A DNA stretch of 18,106 nt from an uncultured Oscillospiraceae bacterium (GCA_900555545.1 USLQ01000003.1:1-18106); one strand, 5' to 3'. Positions 6,630-14,504 are shown, counted from the stretch's first letter. Numbers and translations: made by a program. The notes: a model not told the origin generated them from the letters alone.

Positions 6630-7763
6630 TTATGCCAGCGGAACCAGGTTCATGATCATACCGCCCGCAATAACGGAGGCAATCTGACCGGAGACGTTGA
6701 CCCCTGCGGAGTGCATCAGCAGGAAGTTCTGCGGATCCTCCTTGAGACCCATCTTGTGGACCACGCGGGAGGACATCGGGAAGGCGGAGATACCGGCCGC
6801 ACCGATCATGGGGTTGATCTTCTCCCTGGCAAAGAGGTTGTACACCTTGGCAAACAGTACGCCGCCGGCAGTATCGACCACAAAGGCGACTAAGCCCAGG
6901 CCGAGGATGAGCAGCGTCTGCCACTGCAGGAAGTCCTCGCCGCGCATCCGGGCGGCAACAGTCAGGCCGAGCAGAATGGTGATCAGGTTGGCCAGTTCGT
7001 TCTGTGCGCTCTTGGACAGCTGATCAAGCACGCCACACTCGCGGATCAAGTTACCGAACATCAGGAAACCGACAAGGGCAACGGACTTGGGCGCCACCAG
7101 GCCGACGATGGCAGTAATCACAATGGGGAAGAGAATCTTCGTCGTCTTGGAAATATGCTGCGGGTTGTACTTCATGCGGATCAAGCGCTCTTTCTTCGTG
7201 GTGCAGAGCTTGATGATCGGTGGCTGAATGATTGGGACAAGCGCCATATAGGAGTAAGCGGCCACCATGATCGCCCCCATGTACTGGGAACCGTAGTAGT
7301 TTGCCACAAAGATGGAGGTAGGGCCGTCCGCCGCACCGATGATGGCGACGCTCGCCGCATCCTGCGGGGTAAAGCCGAACAGGGAGGCGAGGGAGTAGGT
7401 AAAGAAGATACCAAACTGTGCCGCCGCGCCGAACAGGAACAGCTTGGGATTGGAGAGCAGCGGGCCAAAGTCAATCATCGCGCCGATACCGATAAACAGC
7501 AGCAACGGGAAGAGCTCGTTGGCAATACCTGCGTTAAAGAGGGTATCGATCGGTCCAACCTCCGCGCCCTGGGTTACCGCACCGGAGAGGGGCAGGTTCA
7601 CAAGGATCGCGCCAAAACCCATCGGGAGCAGGAGCGTCGGCTCCATATCCTTTTTAATCGCAAGGTAGATCAGTACGCCGCCGATGATCCACATGACCAC
7701 ACCCTGCCAGGTGATTTCGGTGACGTTGCTGAACAGGGAGATGAATTGGTTCAAAATTTCCAT
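6630..7763 (-). CDS. oadB: Sodium-translocating decarboxylase beta subunit
   Basis: This 377-residue integral membrane protein is the Na+ channel subunit (OadB/MmdB/GcdB family), coupling decarboxylation of carboxybiotin to Na+ export. Recognisable blocks are LPMGFGAILVNLPLSG (46-61), DTLFNAGIANELFPLLLFIGIGAMIDFGPLL (73-103), the ion-site motif GAADGPTS (143-150, with the essential Asp146 equivalent to Asp203 of the Klebsiella protein), PIIQPPIIKLCTT, FPMSSRVV and LMHSAGVNVSGQIAS. The length and order match the family. The start has a modest AAGGATG ribosome binding site about 9 nt upstream, and a near-consensus promoter lies about 60 nt upstream of the ATG. The substrate (oxaloacetate, methylmalonyl-CoA or glutaconyl-CoA) cannot be read from this subunit. 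Confidence 0.95.
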   Translation of the reverse strand: MEILNQFISLFSNVTEITWQGVVMWIIGGVLIYLAIKKDMEPTLLLPMGFGAILVNLPLSGAVTQGAEVGPIDTLFNAGIANELFPLLLFIGIGAMIDFGPLLSNPKLFLFGAAAQFGIFFTYSLASLFGFTPQDAASVAIIGAADGPTSIFVANYYGSQYMGAIMVAAYSYMALVPIIQPPIIKLCTTKKERLIRMKYNPQHISKTTKILFPIVITAIVGLVAPKSVALVGFLMFGNLIRECGVLDQLSKSAQNELANLITILLGLTVAARMRGEDFLQWQTLLILGLGLVAFVVDTAGGVLFAKVYNLFAREKINPMIGAAGISAFPMSSRVVHKMGLKEDPQNFLLMHSAGVNVSGQIASVIAGGMIMNLVPLA

Positions 7764-7825
7764 GTCTCAACATCCTTATTCTTTCTTTTGTTTTTACACC
7801 CCTCTTGTGGGCGCATACTATTACA

Positions 7826-7854
7826 ATTATATATAATTCCGGCTTAAGATTCAA
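7826..7854 (-). promoter_or_regulatory. Near-consensus sigma-A promoter for oadB
   Basis: On the minus strand TTGAAT (7849-7854) and TATAAT (7826-7831) are separated by exactly 17 nt. Confidence 0.85.
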
Positions 7855-7873
7855 GAGAAGAACTGAAGAATCC

Positions 7874-7907
7874 AAATAAAAATTGTATAAACCGGTTGTT
7901 TTGCCGG
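7874..7907 (-). terminator. Weak terminator candidate after the metallophosphoesterase
   Basis: On the minus strand a short CCGG…CCGG stem (7904-7907 with 7892-7895) with an 8-nt loop is followed by TTTATACAATTTTTATTT. The stem is short, so this is a tentative call. Confidence 0.3.
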
Positions 7908-7924
7908 ATATTTTTCCGCCGGAA

Positions 7925-9007
7925 TCAGTTCCCTGTTGTCGTGGGATAGGAAGCCGTCAGGATCTGATCCACCAGAACTGTTCCATCATCCTTTAATGTG
8001 ATCAGGTTTGCCCCCTTGCGCATGGTCGAAGCATAGGGATCTGTCTCGCACACACCGGTTTGTACGCCATATGCCAGCAAAACATCATGGTACCATACCG
8101 CAGAGGTGTTGGCGTGATCGTGGCCGGCAAACACGGCCTTGGTGCTTTGCTTCTCCTCAATCGCCCGAAACATTCCGGTGTTGATATATGGGCAGTAAAC
8201 ATCCTCATTATTGCTGCCGTGCAAGTGATTTTCGGTCGCAACCTTGGCCTGTTCCCATCCGTCCGCGTACTCATTGAGCGGGACATGAATAAACAACAGG
8301 CTCGGCAGGGTCTGTGCACCGTTCCCGGTCTGTCCAGCGTAAGCCTGTTGCAGGCCATCCACATTTCGCTCGTACCATTTGATCTGGTCCCGATAGAGCG
8401 GCCGGTAATCCATCGTCCCAGCCTTGGCGTAGTGGGAATCCATCAAGAACAGCGCAGCGTCCAAATGATCGGGATCCTCGTGGTCATATACGTTGATTAC
8501 ATAATTCCCAACGCCGCTAAGCTCCTCCGGCCCTTTGGCAAACAGGCAGTTTTTCGCCTTTAAGAATAAATCGGCCAGCTCCTCTCGTGTGGCCTTCCCC
8601 TCGGAATCATGATTGCCAAAGATCACCGCCCACGGCTTGCCGCAAGCATCCATCACCTCGATCAGCTTTTCGGTCGGGGGAATATTCTCTTCATCGGAGG
8701 TCCAATCCCCTGTCACCACTGCCAAATCAAAGTCATTGTTTTGGAGCAAAGCGTCAAGGTTCTTCCATATCTTGTCATGCTGTTCATTCGTGTGATCCAC
8801 GTGTAGATCCGTAATCTGAAGAACCTTTAAATCCTCGCCGCTCTTGGTGATACGCAGGCATTCCTGCGCGTTAAAATCGCCGTTCCACGCTCCGTTGAAC
8901 CATGGCTTGTAAAGGCAGACCCCCAGTATGATTCCGGCAATCACCAGCAATACAATACAGGATGCCAACACCGCTTTTATCTTCCTGGACTTTTTCATTC
9001 GATCCAT
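7925..9007 (-). CDS. Membrane-anchored metallophosphoesterase
   Basis: This 360-residue protein has a basic N-terminus (MDRMKKSRKIK) and one uncleaved-looking hydrophobic anchor at about residues 12-33, which places the enzyme outside the membrane. The calcineurin-like metal-site motifs occur in order: Asp67 and His69 (TDLHVDH), Gly100-Asp101 (VVTGDW), Gly131-Asn132-His133-Asp134 (FGNHD), His241 (LLFIHVPL) and GHDH (295-298). The full set of di-metal ligands is therefore present. The nearest type is the Firmicute 'metallophosphoesterase family protein' related to purple-acid-phosphatase-like DUFs. The natural substrate (nucleotide, phospholipid or wall polymer phosphate) is unknown. GGAGGGAGAG lies upstream of the ATG at a slightly long spacing, and Met4 is an alternative start. 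It has its own divergent promoter. Confidence 0.9.
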   Translation of the reverse strand: MDRMKKSRKIKAVLASCIVLLVIAGIILGVCLYKPWFNGAWNGDFNAQECLRITKSGEDLKVLQITDLHVDHTNEQHDKIWKNLDALLQNNDFDLAVVTGDWTSDEENIPPTEKLIEVMDACGKPWAVIFGNHDSEGKATREELADLFLKAKNCLFAKGPEELSGVGNYVINVYDHEDPDHLDAALFLMDSHYAKAGTMDYRPLYRDQIKWYERNVDGLQQAYAGQTGNGAQTLPSLLFIHVPLNEYADGWEQAKVATENHLHGSNNEDVYCPYINTGMFRAIEEKQSTKAVFAGHDHANTSAVWYHDVLLAYGVQTGVCETDPYASTMRKGANLITLKDDGTVLVDQILTASYPTTTGN

Positions 9008-9045
9008 TTTTGCTTCTCTCTCCCTCCGCTGTTATTCGCAAGTGC

Positions 9046-9074
9046 ATTGTATCATGATTATAAAGCTTCGTCAA
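9046..9074 (-). promoter_or_regulatory. Promoter of the metallophosphoesterase
   Basis: On the minus strand TTGACG (9069-9074), a 17-nt spacer and TACAAT (9046-9051). It lies about 30 nt upstream of the start codon and back to back with the SDR promoter. Confidence 0.8.
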
Positions 9075-9130
9075 ATTTCATGCACGCCTGGAATGCCGCC
9101 CCCCACACTGCAAAAATTGCCATCCCCAAT

Positions 9131-9159
9131 TTGCCAAAATCTTTTGAACACGATATAAT
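9131..9159 (+). promoter_or_regulatory. Promoter of the SDR reductase
   Basis: TTGCCA (9131-9136), a 17-nt spacer and a perfect TATAAT (9154-9159), 27 nt before the start codon. Its -35 is 56 bp from the -35 of the divergent metallophosphoesterase promoter. Confidence 0.85.
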
Positions 9160-9186
9160 GGGAACAAACGGAATGGGGGCGGTCAA

Positions 9187-9918
9187 ATGTCAAAAACAGC
9201 ACTGGTCACAGGCGCATCCCGAGGGATCGGCGCAGCAGCGGCGCTGGCATTGGCACAACAGGGGTTGGATATCGCTGTGCATTACCATCAAAACCGGCAG
9301 GGTGCGGAACAGACGGCTGAACACTGTCAGGCCTTTGGGGTGCGTGCGGAATTGTTTGCCTGTGATGTGGCGGATAGCGTTGCGGTGGCGCGGATGTATT
9401 CGGAAATCCGGAGCCAAATGGGGACGCCGCTCATCCTGGTCAACAACGCTGGGGTGGATTCCTTTGGCCTGCTGACCGATACGACCGATGACGAATGGCG
9501 GCGCGTGATGGGCGCAGATCTGGACGGTGTATTCTATTGTTGCAGGGCGGTGATCCCGGGCATGGTCCATGAAAAGTACGGCCGCATTGTCAATATCTCT
9601 TCCATGTGGGGGGTATCCGGCGCCTCCTGTGAGGCGGTCTACTCCGCCGCCAAGGCCGGGGTGATCGGCCTGACCAAGGCGCTCGCCAAGGAGCTCGGCC
9701 CGTCCGGCATCACCGTCAACGCCGTGGCCCCGGGCGTGATCCGCACAGATATGAACGCCCACCACAGCGCGGAGACAATGGCATCGCTGTGTGAGGAGAC
9801 CCCTGTGGGCCGGCTGGGAGAACCGGAGGATGTTGCAGCGGCAGTGACATTTTTGGCGTCGGACGCCGCCGGATTCATCACCGGGCAGGTGCTCGGCACA
9901 GACGGCGGCTTTCTATGA
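9187..9918 (+). CDS. Short-chain dehydrogenase/reductase (FabG-like)
   Basis: This 243-residue cytosolic NAD(P)H-dependent reductase has a classical SDR layout: cofactor loop TGASRGIG (8-15), CDVAD (59-63), NNAG (86-89), catalytic Ser138/139 in NISSMWG, Tyr152xxxLys156, PGVIRTDM after the active site, and a C-terminal FITGQVLGTDGGF. It resembles FabG 3-oxoacyl-ACP reductases. The segment SMWGVSGAS also recalls the clostridial YmfI-type proteins named EF-P 5-aminopentanone reductase. It stands alone behind its own promoter, with no fatty-acid synthesis genes around it, so a role outside the main FAS cycle is as likely as FabG itself. The ATG is preceded by GGGGGCGG. The family is certain; the substrate is not. 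Confidence 0.9.
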   Translation: MSKTALVTGASRGIGAAAALALAQQGLDIAVHYHQNRQGAEQTAEHCQAFGVRAELFACDVADSVAVARMYSEIRSQMGTPLILVNNAGVDSFGLLTDTTDDEWRRVMGADLDGVFYCCRAVIPGMVHEKYGRIVNISSMWGVSGASCEAVYSAAKAGVIGLTKALAKELGPSGITVNAVAPGVIRTDMNAHHSAETMASLCEETPVGRLGEPEDVAAAVTFLASDAAGFITGQVLGTDGGFL

Positions 9919-10008
9919 AGAGTGGCGTCGTCCGGATTTTCGTCCTGTTTTGCAAAAAATACGGGCGTTTCTCGTCTAAATTGACCTATTTTATTACGCC
10001 GGAAAACA

Positions 10009-10017
10009 TGTTAAAAT
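10009..10017 (+). promoter_or_regulatory. Extended -10 promoter of the hydS operon
   Basis: TGTTAAAAT (10009-10017) is a good extended -10. A TTGACC at 9981 is 25 nt away, too far to be a normal -35. The predicted start near 10024 leaves a ~76-nt leader. This rules against the in-frame ATG at 10016 as the translation start. Confidence 0.5.
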
Positions 10018-10026
10018 GAAAAGAGG

Positions 10027-10047
10027 CAGAACGTGGCGAACGTTCTG
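10027..10047 (+). promoter_or_regulatory. Perfect inverted repeat at the hydS transcription start region
   Basis: CAGAACGT (10027-10034), spacer GGCGA, ACGTTCTG (10040-10047): a perfect 8-bp inverted repeat just downstream of the extended -10. It could be a repressor operator or a 5'-terminal mRNA hairpin. A terminator is less likely, because only TTTCTG follows. It is unlike the Rex consensus. Confidence 0.5.
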
Positions 10048-10099
10048 TTTCTGTATTGGCATACACAATTTGATCTATTACTTTAACGTGGTGAGAAAA

Positions 10100-11806
10100 A
10101 TGGGAATCATCGGTTTAAAAGAGGCGGATTGCAGGAGCTGTTACCGCTGCCTGAAAGTCTGCCCGGTCAAATCCATCAAATTTACAGATGAGCAGGCGCG
10201 CATCCTGGACACAGACTGCCTGCTCTGCGGCAGCTGCATCAACGAGTGCCCACAGGGGGCCAAAACCCTACACAGCGACCTGCCGGAGGTCCGGCGGCAG
10301 ATTAAAATGGGCCGTCAGGTGATTGCCGCCATCGCTCCATCCTTTTTCTCGGACTTTCCGGTGGACAGCGACGGAAAGATCGCAGGGGCGCTGAAACAGC
10401 TCGGATTCTACGGAACGGCGCAGGTGTCCTATGCGGCGGCGTATGTCTCCCGGGAATACTACCGGCTGGCCCAGCAGGGGGAGATGAAGAATATCCTGAC
10501 CACCTGCTGCCCGGTGATCAACGACCTGGTGGAGAAGTATTATCCAGATATGGTTCCCTACCTGGCACCGGTCCAGAGTCCGATGGTCGTGTGCGGCGAG
10601 CTGATCAAGCGCCAGTTCGGGCCGGATGCTGTCACTGTATTCATTGGCCCGTGCATTGCCAAAAAGGGCGAGAGCACTGACATCCGGCATAACACCCAGA
10701 TCGACTACGTGCTCAACTTTGGCGATCTGGCCCAGTGGTTCTCTGAGGAGCAGATCGACGTATCTGCCTGTGAAGAGGCCGAGTTCCTGCGTCCCAATGC
10801 GGAGATCATGCGCCTGTACCCCGTATCCGGCGGCATCATCAAGACAGTAAAAGCACTCGGTCCGGTGGATAAATATGACTTCTCCGGTGTAGATGGGATC
10901 GACGAGTGCAAGGAGGTCTTTGAGTCCATTCGCGCGGGGGAGATTGAGCACTGCTTCATTGAGCTCAACGCCTGCAAGGGCGGCTGTGTCAACGGCCCGG
11001 CGCGCGGCAATATGGGCGCCAACCGCTTTACCGGTTCCATTAAGCTGAAAAAGCACGTTGCCAAGACGGGCACCGCCTATCCGGAAACCACAGGCGAACC
11101 TGATATCCACAAGATGTTCCTCGGCCGCGAGGATAAGAAAAATATCCCGGATGAGGCGACAATTCGCGCCATCCTGCGCAAGATCGGCAAGGAGACCAAG
11201 GCCCAGGAGCTCAACTGCGGCTCCTGCGGGTACCCCACCTGCCGCGATAAAGCCATCGCCGTCTATCAGGGCAAGGCGGAGCTGACCATGTGCGTGCCGT
11301 ACATGCGCCAGCGGGCGGAGTCCCTCTCCAATACCGTCATGACACAGACGCCCAATATCACCATCATTGCGGACAGCGATCTAAATATCGTGGAATTCAA
11401 TCCTGCGGCGGAGCGTGCGTTCGGCATCACCCGCGCCCAGGCGCTGCAAAAGGGCCTGTACGAAATTCTCGACACGCAGGACTTCTTGGGGGTTTTCGAT
11501 ACGCAGAATGATGTCACGGACAAAAAGATCGAACTGCCCCGCTATGGCCTGATCCTGATGATGAGCATCGTCTATATCCCGGAGAACAACATGGTCATGG
11601 GTGTCTTTAAGGACATCACGCAGGAGGAGCGCCGCCGTGCGGATATGGTTAAGCTGCGCGATGATACCGTCAGCATGGCGCAGAACGTCATCGAAAAGCA
11701 GATGGTCGTCGCACAGGAGATCGCAAGCCTGCTGGGCGAGACAACCGCCGAGACCAAGGTGACGCTCACCAAGCTCAAAAAGATGCTGGAAAGCGACGGT
11801 GAGTGA
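10100..11806 (+). CDS. hydS: Sensory-type [FeFe] hydrogenase (HydS: Fd–H-cluster–Fes–PAS)
   Basis: This 568-residue protein has two ferredoxin-type 4Fe-4S motifs (Cys11/14/17/21 and Cys40/43/46/50), then a hydrogenase catalytic domain. Its three H-cluster loops read TTCCP (Cys136, Cys137), GPCIAKK (Cys184) and ACKGGC (Cys292, Cys296). A Fes-type cluster motif follows (Cys373, 376, 381, 398), then a PAS domain (about 415-510) and a C-terminal coiled coil (about 515-565). There is no kinase domain. This is the layout of group C putative H2-sensing hydrogenases, which report H2 or redox state instead of turning it over fast. The start is ATG 10100, after GGTGAG; an in-frame ATG 84 nt upstream overlaps the promoter. 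The stop overlaps the phosphatase gene by 8 nt, so the two are translationally coupled partners. Confidence 0.92.
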   Translation: MGIIGLKEADCRSCYRCLKVCPVKSIKFTDEQARILDTDCLLCGSCINECPQGAKTLHSDLPEVRRQIKMGRQVIAAIAPSFFSDFPVDSDGKIAGALKQLGFYGTAQVSYAAAYVSREYYRLAQQGEMKNILTTCCPVINDLVEKYYPDMVPYLAPVQSPMVVCGELIKRQFGPDAVTVFIGPCIAKKGESTDIRHNTQIDYVLNFGDLAQWFSEEQIDVSACEEAEFLRPNAEIMRLYPVSGGIIKTVKALGPVDKYDFSGVDGIDECKEVFESIRAGEIEHCFIELNACKGGCVNGPARGNMGANRFTGSIKLKKHVAKTGTAYPETTGEPDIHKMFLGREDKKNIPDEATIRAILRKIGKETKAQELNCGSCGYPTCRDKAIAVYQGKAELTMCVPYMRQRAESLSNTVMTQTPNITIIADSDLNIVEFNPAAERAFGITRAQALQKGLYEILDTQDFLGVFDTQNDVTDKKIELPRYGLILMMSIVYIPENNMVMGVFKDITQEERRRADMVKLRDDTVSMAQNVIEKQMVVAQEIASLLGETTAETKVTLTKLKKMLESDGE

Positions 11807-12980
11807 TATGGGCATTTATGTACAGACCGCCTACCGGAGCCTGAACAAAAAGGGCGAAGAGCTGTGCGGGGACAAGGTGCGCATCATGCGCCGTGGCGGC
11901 ACGCTGATCGCCGTGCTGGCGGATGGATTGGGCAGCGGCGTCAAGGCCAATATCCTGGCCACACTCACCAGCCAGATCCTCTCCACCATGATCTATGAGG
12001 GCGCGAGCGTGCGCGAGGCCGTGGAGACGATCGCCAAAACACTGCCCGTGTGCAGCGTGCGCAAGCTGGCCTACTCCACCTTCAGCATCCTGGAGATCTC
12101 TGAAAACGGCGACGGATATCTGGCCGAGTTCGACAACCCCTTCTGCTTCTACCTGCGTAATGGCGAACAGCAGGAGTTCCGACCGGAGTACAATGAGTAT
12201 TCCGGCCGCGGTGTCTATGAGACGCACTTTAAGGCAGAGCCGGGCGATATCATCACGTTGGTGAGCGACGGCGTGATCTGGGCCGGCGTGGGGGATAACA
12301 TGAACTTTGGCTGGACATGGGACAGCGTACTCCAATGGCTGCAAAATGCCGCCGCGCTGGAACTGGGTGCGCCGCAGCTGACCGTGGCGCTCAGCGATGC
12401 GGTCAATGATCTTTACCATCACCGCCCAGGGGACGATTCCACCGTTCTGGTAGCGGAAGTGTTGGCCGAAAAACCGGTCAACCTGCTCGCCGGGCCGCCC
12501 GAAAACAAGGAGATGGATGCGCGTATGGTGCGCGACTTCATGGCCTCCAAGGGCGCCAAGGCTGTGTGCGGCGGCACAAGCGCCAATATCGTCGCACGGG
12601 AGCTGGGGCGGCAGATCACAACATCACTTGACTACATTGACAAGGATATCCCCCCCATCGGCCACATACAGGGAATCGACCTGTGTACGGAGGGCGTTCT
12701 CACGCTCAACAAGGCGCTTGAGATCCTGGGCCGCCTGATCGACAGCCCTCCGGACGACGGCCTGATTGACCGATTGGAGAAGAAAGATGGGGCTGCCCTG
12801 CTGGCCAAGCTGATGTACGAGGACTGTACGGCCCTTAAAATGTTTATCGGTTCCGCGATCAATCCGGCGCACTCCGACCCCTCCATCCAGTCGGAGCTGA
12901 GCATGAAGCTGCATCTGCTCGACAAGCTGGCCATTGCCATGGAAAAGATGGGCAAGCGTGTGGAGAAAATTTATTATTGA
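11799..12980 (+). CDS. SpoIIE/PP2C-family phosphatase coupled to HydS, with extra C-terminal domain
   Basis: This is a 393-residue cytosolic protein. Residues 1-225 form a PP2C/SpoIIE-type phosphatase with its metal-binding aspartates: GDKV (Asp25), ADGLGSG (Asp42), SDGVIW (Asp157) and GDDSTV (Asp212/213). Residues about 235-393 are an additional domain I do not recognise, containing CGGTSANIVARELG (257-270) and a helical end. Members of this family usually dephosphorylate anti-anti-sigma (STAS) proteins. In group C3 sensory-hydrogenase loci such a phosphatase is the presumed output. The start is GTG 11799, overlapping the end of hydS; ATG 11808 is a close alternative. No STAS protein, anti-sigma or kinase gene is nearby, so the substrate lies elsewhere. 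Confidence 0.88.
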   Translation: MSDMGIYVQTAYRSLNKKGEELCGDKVRIMRRGGTLIAVLADGLGSGVKANILATLTSQILSTMIYEGASVREAVETIAKTLPVCSVRKLAYSTFSILEISENGDGYLAEFDNPFCFYLRNGEQQEFRPEYNEYSGRGVYETHFKAEPGDIITLVSDGVIWAGVGDNMNFGWTWDSVLQWLQNAAALELGAPQLTVALSDAVNDLYHHRPGDDSTVLVAEVLAEKPVNLLAGPPENKEMDARMVRDFMASKGAKAVCGGTSANIVARELGRQITTSLDYIDKDIPPIGHIQGIDLCTEGVLTLNKALEILGRLIDSPPDDGLIDRLEKKDGAALLAKLMYEDCTALKMFIGSAINPAHSDPSIQSELSMKLHLLDKLAIAMEKMGKRVEKIYY

Positions 12981-13004
12981 CATCGTATTAAAACATGATA
13001 TCCT
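12977..13004 (+). promoter_or_regulatory. Candidate promoter for the group-B hydrogenase
   Basis: A perfect -35 TTGACA (12977-12982) overlaps the phosphatase stop codon. A 16-nt spacer leads to an extended -10 TGATATCCT (12996-13004). This would let the hydrogenase be expressed independently of hydS. The -10 hexamer is imperfect (4 of 6). Confidence 0.5.
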
Positions 13005-13058
13005 ATTGAATGAAGCAAAGAATTGCCTGTCAGGCTGCGAGACAGAGAGGTAATACAC

Positions 13059-14504
13059 ATGAAAAAACTATTTGATACCGCTGTACAAAAATTAAAATAC
13101 AAAGTCCTGCGCGAGGTGGCACGCATGGAGTATGAGGGCCGGCTGACCAGGGATATCACCGAGATCCCGAAGATCATCATGCCCGGCCCTAAACCAACGC
13201 TGCGCTGCTGCATCTATAAGGAGCGCGCAATCATCAATGAGCGCATCAAGCTGGCCGTCGGCGGGGACGACTCCAACCCCAATGTAGTGGAGGTGCTCGA
13301 CATCGCCTGTGACGAGTGCCCGGCAGATGGCATTAAGGTCACGGATTCATGCCGTGGATGCATCTCCCACGCCTGCGTGGATTCCTGTCCGCGTGGTGCG
13401 ATCACCATCGTGGATCACCGCGCTACGATCGACCGCAGCAAGTGTGTGGAGTGCGGGCGATGCCTGAGCGCTTGCCCATACAGTGCCATCCGCAAAGATG
13501 TGCGCCCGTGTATGAGCGCCTGCAAGGTCAAGGCGATCAGCATGGATGAGGATCAGAAAGCTGTTATTGATAACGAGAAGTGCATCTCCTGCGGCGCGTG
13601 TGTTTACAAGTGCCCGTTTGGCGCGATCTCCGACAAATCTTACATTCTGGAGGCTATCCACATCCTGCGTGACTCCGAGCAGAACACCAAGTACCACACC
13701 TACGCCGTGGTCGCCCCCTCTATTTACAGCCAATTTGTGCAGACGAGTGTTGAGCATGTGGTCGCCGGGATTAAGGCGCTCGGGTTCCACGCAGTGGTGG
13801 AGGCGGCGCTCGGCGCCGATATGGTCGCCTATAAGGAGGCCAAGGAACTGTATGAGAAAAAATTCCTTACCAGCTCCTGCTGCCCGGCGTTTGTGATGTA
13901 CGTGCACAAGAATTTCCCGCAGTTGGCGGAACATGTATCGCACAACCTATCCCCGATGGCGGAGATTGCCCGTTATCTGAAGCAGTCTGATCCCGGGTGC
14001 AAGGTAATCTTCATCGGCCCGTGTATCGCCAAAAAGGCGGAGCAGAAGTGGGACACCGTGCGGCCCTACATCGACTGCGTCATCACGTTCGAAGAGCTCC
14101 AGGCACTTTTTGACAGCCGCGATATTGACATCACGACGCTGCCGGAAGAGTATCTGGACAATGCCACTTATTACGGGCGTATCTTCGCCCGCAGCGGGGG
14201 CTTGGCCGAGGCAGTGCGTGAGGGGCTGACGGAACAGGACCTGCTCCATACGGGTGACTTCGAATACAAGCCCATCTCCTGCGACGGACTGATGGAATGC
14301 CGTGCAGCGCTGCTCAAGGCTGCCCACAATAAGCTGGAGGAGAACTTTATTGAAGGGATGGCGTGCGAGTCCGGATGCATCGGCGGCCCGGCCTGCCTGA
14401 CCCATGGGCCCAAAAACAAAGCCGACGTGGACGCTTACGGCAAGCTCGCCATGGAGAAGACCATGCGCAGCGCAATCAGCGTGCTGGATATCAATACCCT
14501 GTAA
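13059..14504 (+). CDS. Group-B-like [FeFe] hydrogenase with multi-cluster N-terminus
   Basis: This 481-residue cytosolic protein is probably an H2-evolving or bifurcation-independent hydrogenase. The H-cluster loops are SSCCPAF (Cys274, Cys275), GPCIAKK (Cys322) and GMACESGC (Cys436, Cys440); these forms fit group B, not group A (which has MPCxxKK and PGGC). The N-terminus has Cys98/101/106/110 and two canonical ferredoxin sets, Cys129/132/135/139 and Cys175/178/181/185. It also has Cys50-51, the pair 84/87 and the pair 151/155, which could complete another cluster. The start at ATG 13059 follows AGAGAGG; the in-frame TTG 36 nt upstream lacks a ribosome binding site. It lies 78 nt after the phosphatase and just before a [2Fe-2S] protein, its likely redox partner. 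The maturases HydE, HydF and HydG are not in the window. Confidence 0.92.
   Translation: MKKLFDTAVQKLKYKVLREVARMEYEGRLTRDITEIPKIIMPGPKPTLRCCIYKERAIINERIKLAVGGDDSNPNVVEVLDIACDECPADGIKVTDSCRGCISHACVDSCPRGAITIVDHRATIDRSKCVECGRCLSACPYSAIRKDVRPCMSACKVKAISMDEDQKAVIDNEKCISCGACVYKCPFGAISDKSYILEAIHILRDSEQNTKYHTYAVVAPSIYSQFVQTSVEHVVAGIKALGFHAVVEAALGADMVAYKEAKELYEKKFLTSSCCPAFVMYVHKNFPQLAEHVSHNLSPMAEIARYLKQSDPGCKVIFIGPCIAKKAEQKWDTVRPYIDCVITFEELQALFDSRDIDITTLPEEYLDNATYYGRIFARSGGLAEAVREGLTEQDLLHTGDFEYKPISCDGLMECRAALLKAAHNKLEENFIEGMACESGCIGGPACLTHGPKNKADVDAYGKLAMEKTMRSAISVLDINTL

Noticed and set aside
7155..7847. 230-codon open frame on the plus strand opposite oadB
   Set aside because: It is antisense to a gene with complete OadB motifs and runs through the oadB promoter. 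The predicted protein is charged low-complexity sequence.
9187..9918. Firm naming of the SDR as FabG of the fatty-acid cycle
   Set aside because: SDR motifs do not fix the substrate, no fab genes are nearby, and YmfI-type reductases look similar, so only the family was called.
10016..10099. 28-residue N-terminal extension of HydS from ATG 10016
   Set aside because: This ATG overlaps the extended -10 box and lacks a ribosome binding site. ATG 10100 has one and sits just before the ferredoxin domain as in relatives.
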